7,657 nucleotides of DNA from Deltaproteobacteria bacterium UBA4427 (lineage in GTDB: Bacteria > Myxococcota_A > UBA9160 > UBA4427): contig DGPZ01000203.1 of assembly GCA_002390675.1 (NCBI GenBank), positions 27,703 through 35,359 on the forward strand, in the 5' to 3' direction. The position numbers and the translations under genes are program-made. Positions within the stretch are counted from its first letter, which is position 1, and the number at the start of each line of letters is the position of its first letter. This document shows positions 6,789 to 7,657 of this stretch, piece after piece. The notes beneath the pieces are model-generated. The model worked only from the letters and a program-made list of their open reading frames with translations, searched no databases and was not told the origin of the DNA.

Positions 6789-7568
6789 CTACAATTTCTT
6801 CCGCTCGACGTGCTGGTTCATGCCGATGATTTCGGGATGGGCGTCGAGCCGTTCGACCATGCTCGGGTAGTCAATCGTCAGGGCGTCCTCGCCAAAGAGG
6901 CGGAAGGCACTTCGTGCCATGGCGAGGTCTTCATAGGTGTCGATCGTCCATCGCCAGTCAGGCCGGTCCGGCCAGTCGAGCGGCGTTGGGACGGCGTGAT
7001 TCTTTGCGTTGGCGGCGAGCCAGGAAGTCACGTGCACTCTGTGGTGCGGCTCGTTTTCGGGAATCTCCCTGGCGGCGACCGCCAGCGCATCGCTGCGGAG
7101 GAGCTCGACGCCATAACCGACGGGCAGCCGAGGAGCCGGTTTATGCCCGTCTTCGTCTTCGACCAAGAGCCCGCCATGAAGCAGCAGCAGGTCAGATTGC
7201 TTGGAGCATTCACTCGAGTCCCGCGCGTCAACCAAGAGATCGACACAGCGTTCGTCAAGGAAAGGATTGTCGGCTTTCACTCGGACGAGCCAGTCCGCGC
7301 CGGTTTCAGCTGCAATTGTCGTGAAGCGGGATAAAACGTCCGTCGCGTGTCCACGGAAGACGCGGAGCCCGAGTTCGAAACCCCATGCCTCGGTGACGTC
7401 GTCCTCCGGCTCTCCTGTGGTGGCGAGCCACCATTCGTCGACCCGAGCCTTTGAGAGTCGGTTCGCAAGGACGTTGAGCGCCGCGTGCCCACCGAGTGGG
7501 CAGAGGATCTTGCCCGGGAGCCGTTTTGAGCTCATGCGGGCCTGAATGATTCCGATCGTGCCAGCCAA
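6789..7568 (-). CDS. SpsF-like sugar cytidylyltransferase
   Basis: Resembles the spore-coat polysaccharide protein F family (COG1861 type), which is related to CMP-KDO synthetase and is expected to transfer a nucleotide to a sugar used in a surface glycan. In 259 residues it shows the nucleotide-binding IIQARMSSKRLPGK (7-20), LATTGEPEDDV (48-58), FRGHATDVLSRF (71-82), VRVKADNPFLD (95-105) in place of the usual VRITADCPLID, HHRVHVTSWL (175-184) and WTIDTYEDL (207-215). The length is normal. The start is a TTG: an in-frame TAA at 7575-7577 lies just upstream, and the first ATG falls inside the conserved motif. GGAGG is present, but 13 nt away. The substrate sugar cannot be told. The stop TAG is followed directly by the broken gene, so the two were probably cotranscribed. 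Sporulation is not implied; the family is widespread in non-spore-formers. Confidence 0.85.
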   Translation of the reverse strand: MAGTIGIIQARMSSKRLPGKILCPLGGHAALNVLANRLSKARVDEWWLATTGEPEDDVTEAWGFELGLRVFRGHATDVLSRFTTIAAETGADWLVRVKADNPFLDERCVDLLVDARDSSECSKQSDLLLLHGGLLVEDEDGHKPAPRLPVGYGVELLRSDALAVAAREIPENEPHHRVHVTSWLAANAKNHAVPTPLDWPDRPDWRWTIDTYEDLAMARSAFRLFGEDALTIDYPSMVERLDAHPEIIGMNQHVERKKL

Positions 7569-7657
7569 ATCGCTTTACGAGCCTCCGCGGTGTTGTTGAA
7601 GTGGGGCTTGTCCGGCTGAGCTCTCTCGGCCGGCTTTCAGTCGAATCGAAAATTCCC
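7532..7657 (-). pseudogene. Possible 3' end of an upstream gene, with a frameshift
   Basis: At the right edge, the minus strand holds a coding-like tail (KPHFNNTAEARKAIWLARSE) that ends at a TGA (7532-7534) and overlaps the SpsF-like start by 37 nt. Its frame is closed upstream by a TGA at 7637-7639. Dropping one A from the AAA at 7635-7637 joins it to an open frame, EFSIRLK, that reaches the window edge. Only about 40 codons are visible and I do not recognise the family. It may be chance, a genuine gene end, or another homopolymer error like those at 6280-6783. Confidence 0.3.

Noticed and set aside
6810..7334. 174-codon + strand open frame
   Set aside because: Entirely antisense to the SpsF-like gene, whose conserved motifs prove the other strand is coding.

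Overview
The window reads as chromosomal DNA of a GC-rich, Gram-negative bacterium. The SurA-type periplasmic chaperone with a Sec signal implies an outer membrane. The style of the genes (thymidylate kinase with a TREPTDGPWGRKIR-type motif, SurA with a single parvulin domain, a membrane protein of CPBP fold) fits an uncultured deltaproteobacterial-type lineage, but the phylum is inference only. There are no rRNAs, tRNAs, CRISPR arrays, transposases or phage genes.

Layout. Positions 1-98 hold a strong intrinsic terminator on the + strand (1-45) and a second, weaker hairpin with a T6 tract (62-98), probably ending a gene left of the window. Positions 99-384 show no convincing gene and form the leader of the only + strand gene, tmk (385-984). 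Everything else is on the minus strand and reads right to left: the tail of an unidentified gene at the right edge (about 7532-7657), an SpsF-like cytidylyltransferase (6789-7568), a broken unidentified gene split over two frames (6280-6783), a SurA-like parvulin chaperone (5150-6157), uvrA (2165-5140) and a degenerate CPBP-type membrane protein (981-2168). Gaps between these genes are mostly very short or negative, so they look like one transcription unit. The unit converges on tmk with stop codons that overlap in a CTAG palindrome (981-984).

How the genes relate. tmk feeds dTTP synthesis and uvrA acts in nucleotide excision repair, so both concern DNA maintenance. SurA serves outer-membrane protein folding. 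The SpsF-like enzyme activates a sugar for a surface glycan. The CPBP-like protein is translationally coupled to uvrA (ATGA overlap plus a good Shine-Dalgarno), yet it appears to have lost every catalytic residue of the protease family.

The points most worth a second look are this pseudoprotease coupled to uvrA, the gene at 6280-6783 whose reading frame can be restored by single-base changes at homopolymers with no internal stop, and a SurA whose parvulin FGxH histidine is replaced by asparagine. I did not find a clearly new multi-gene defence or mobile system here.
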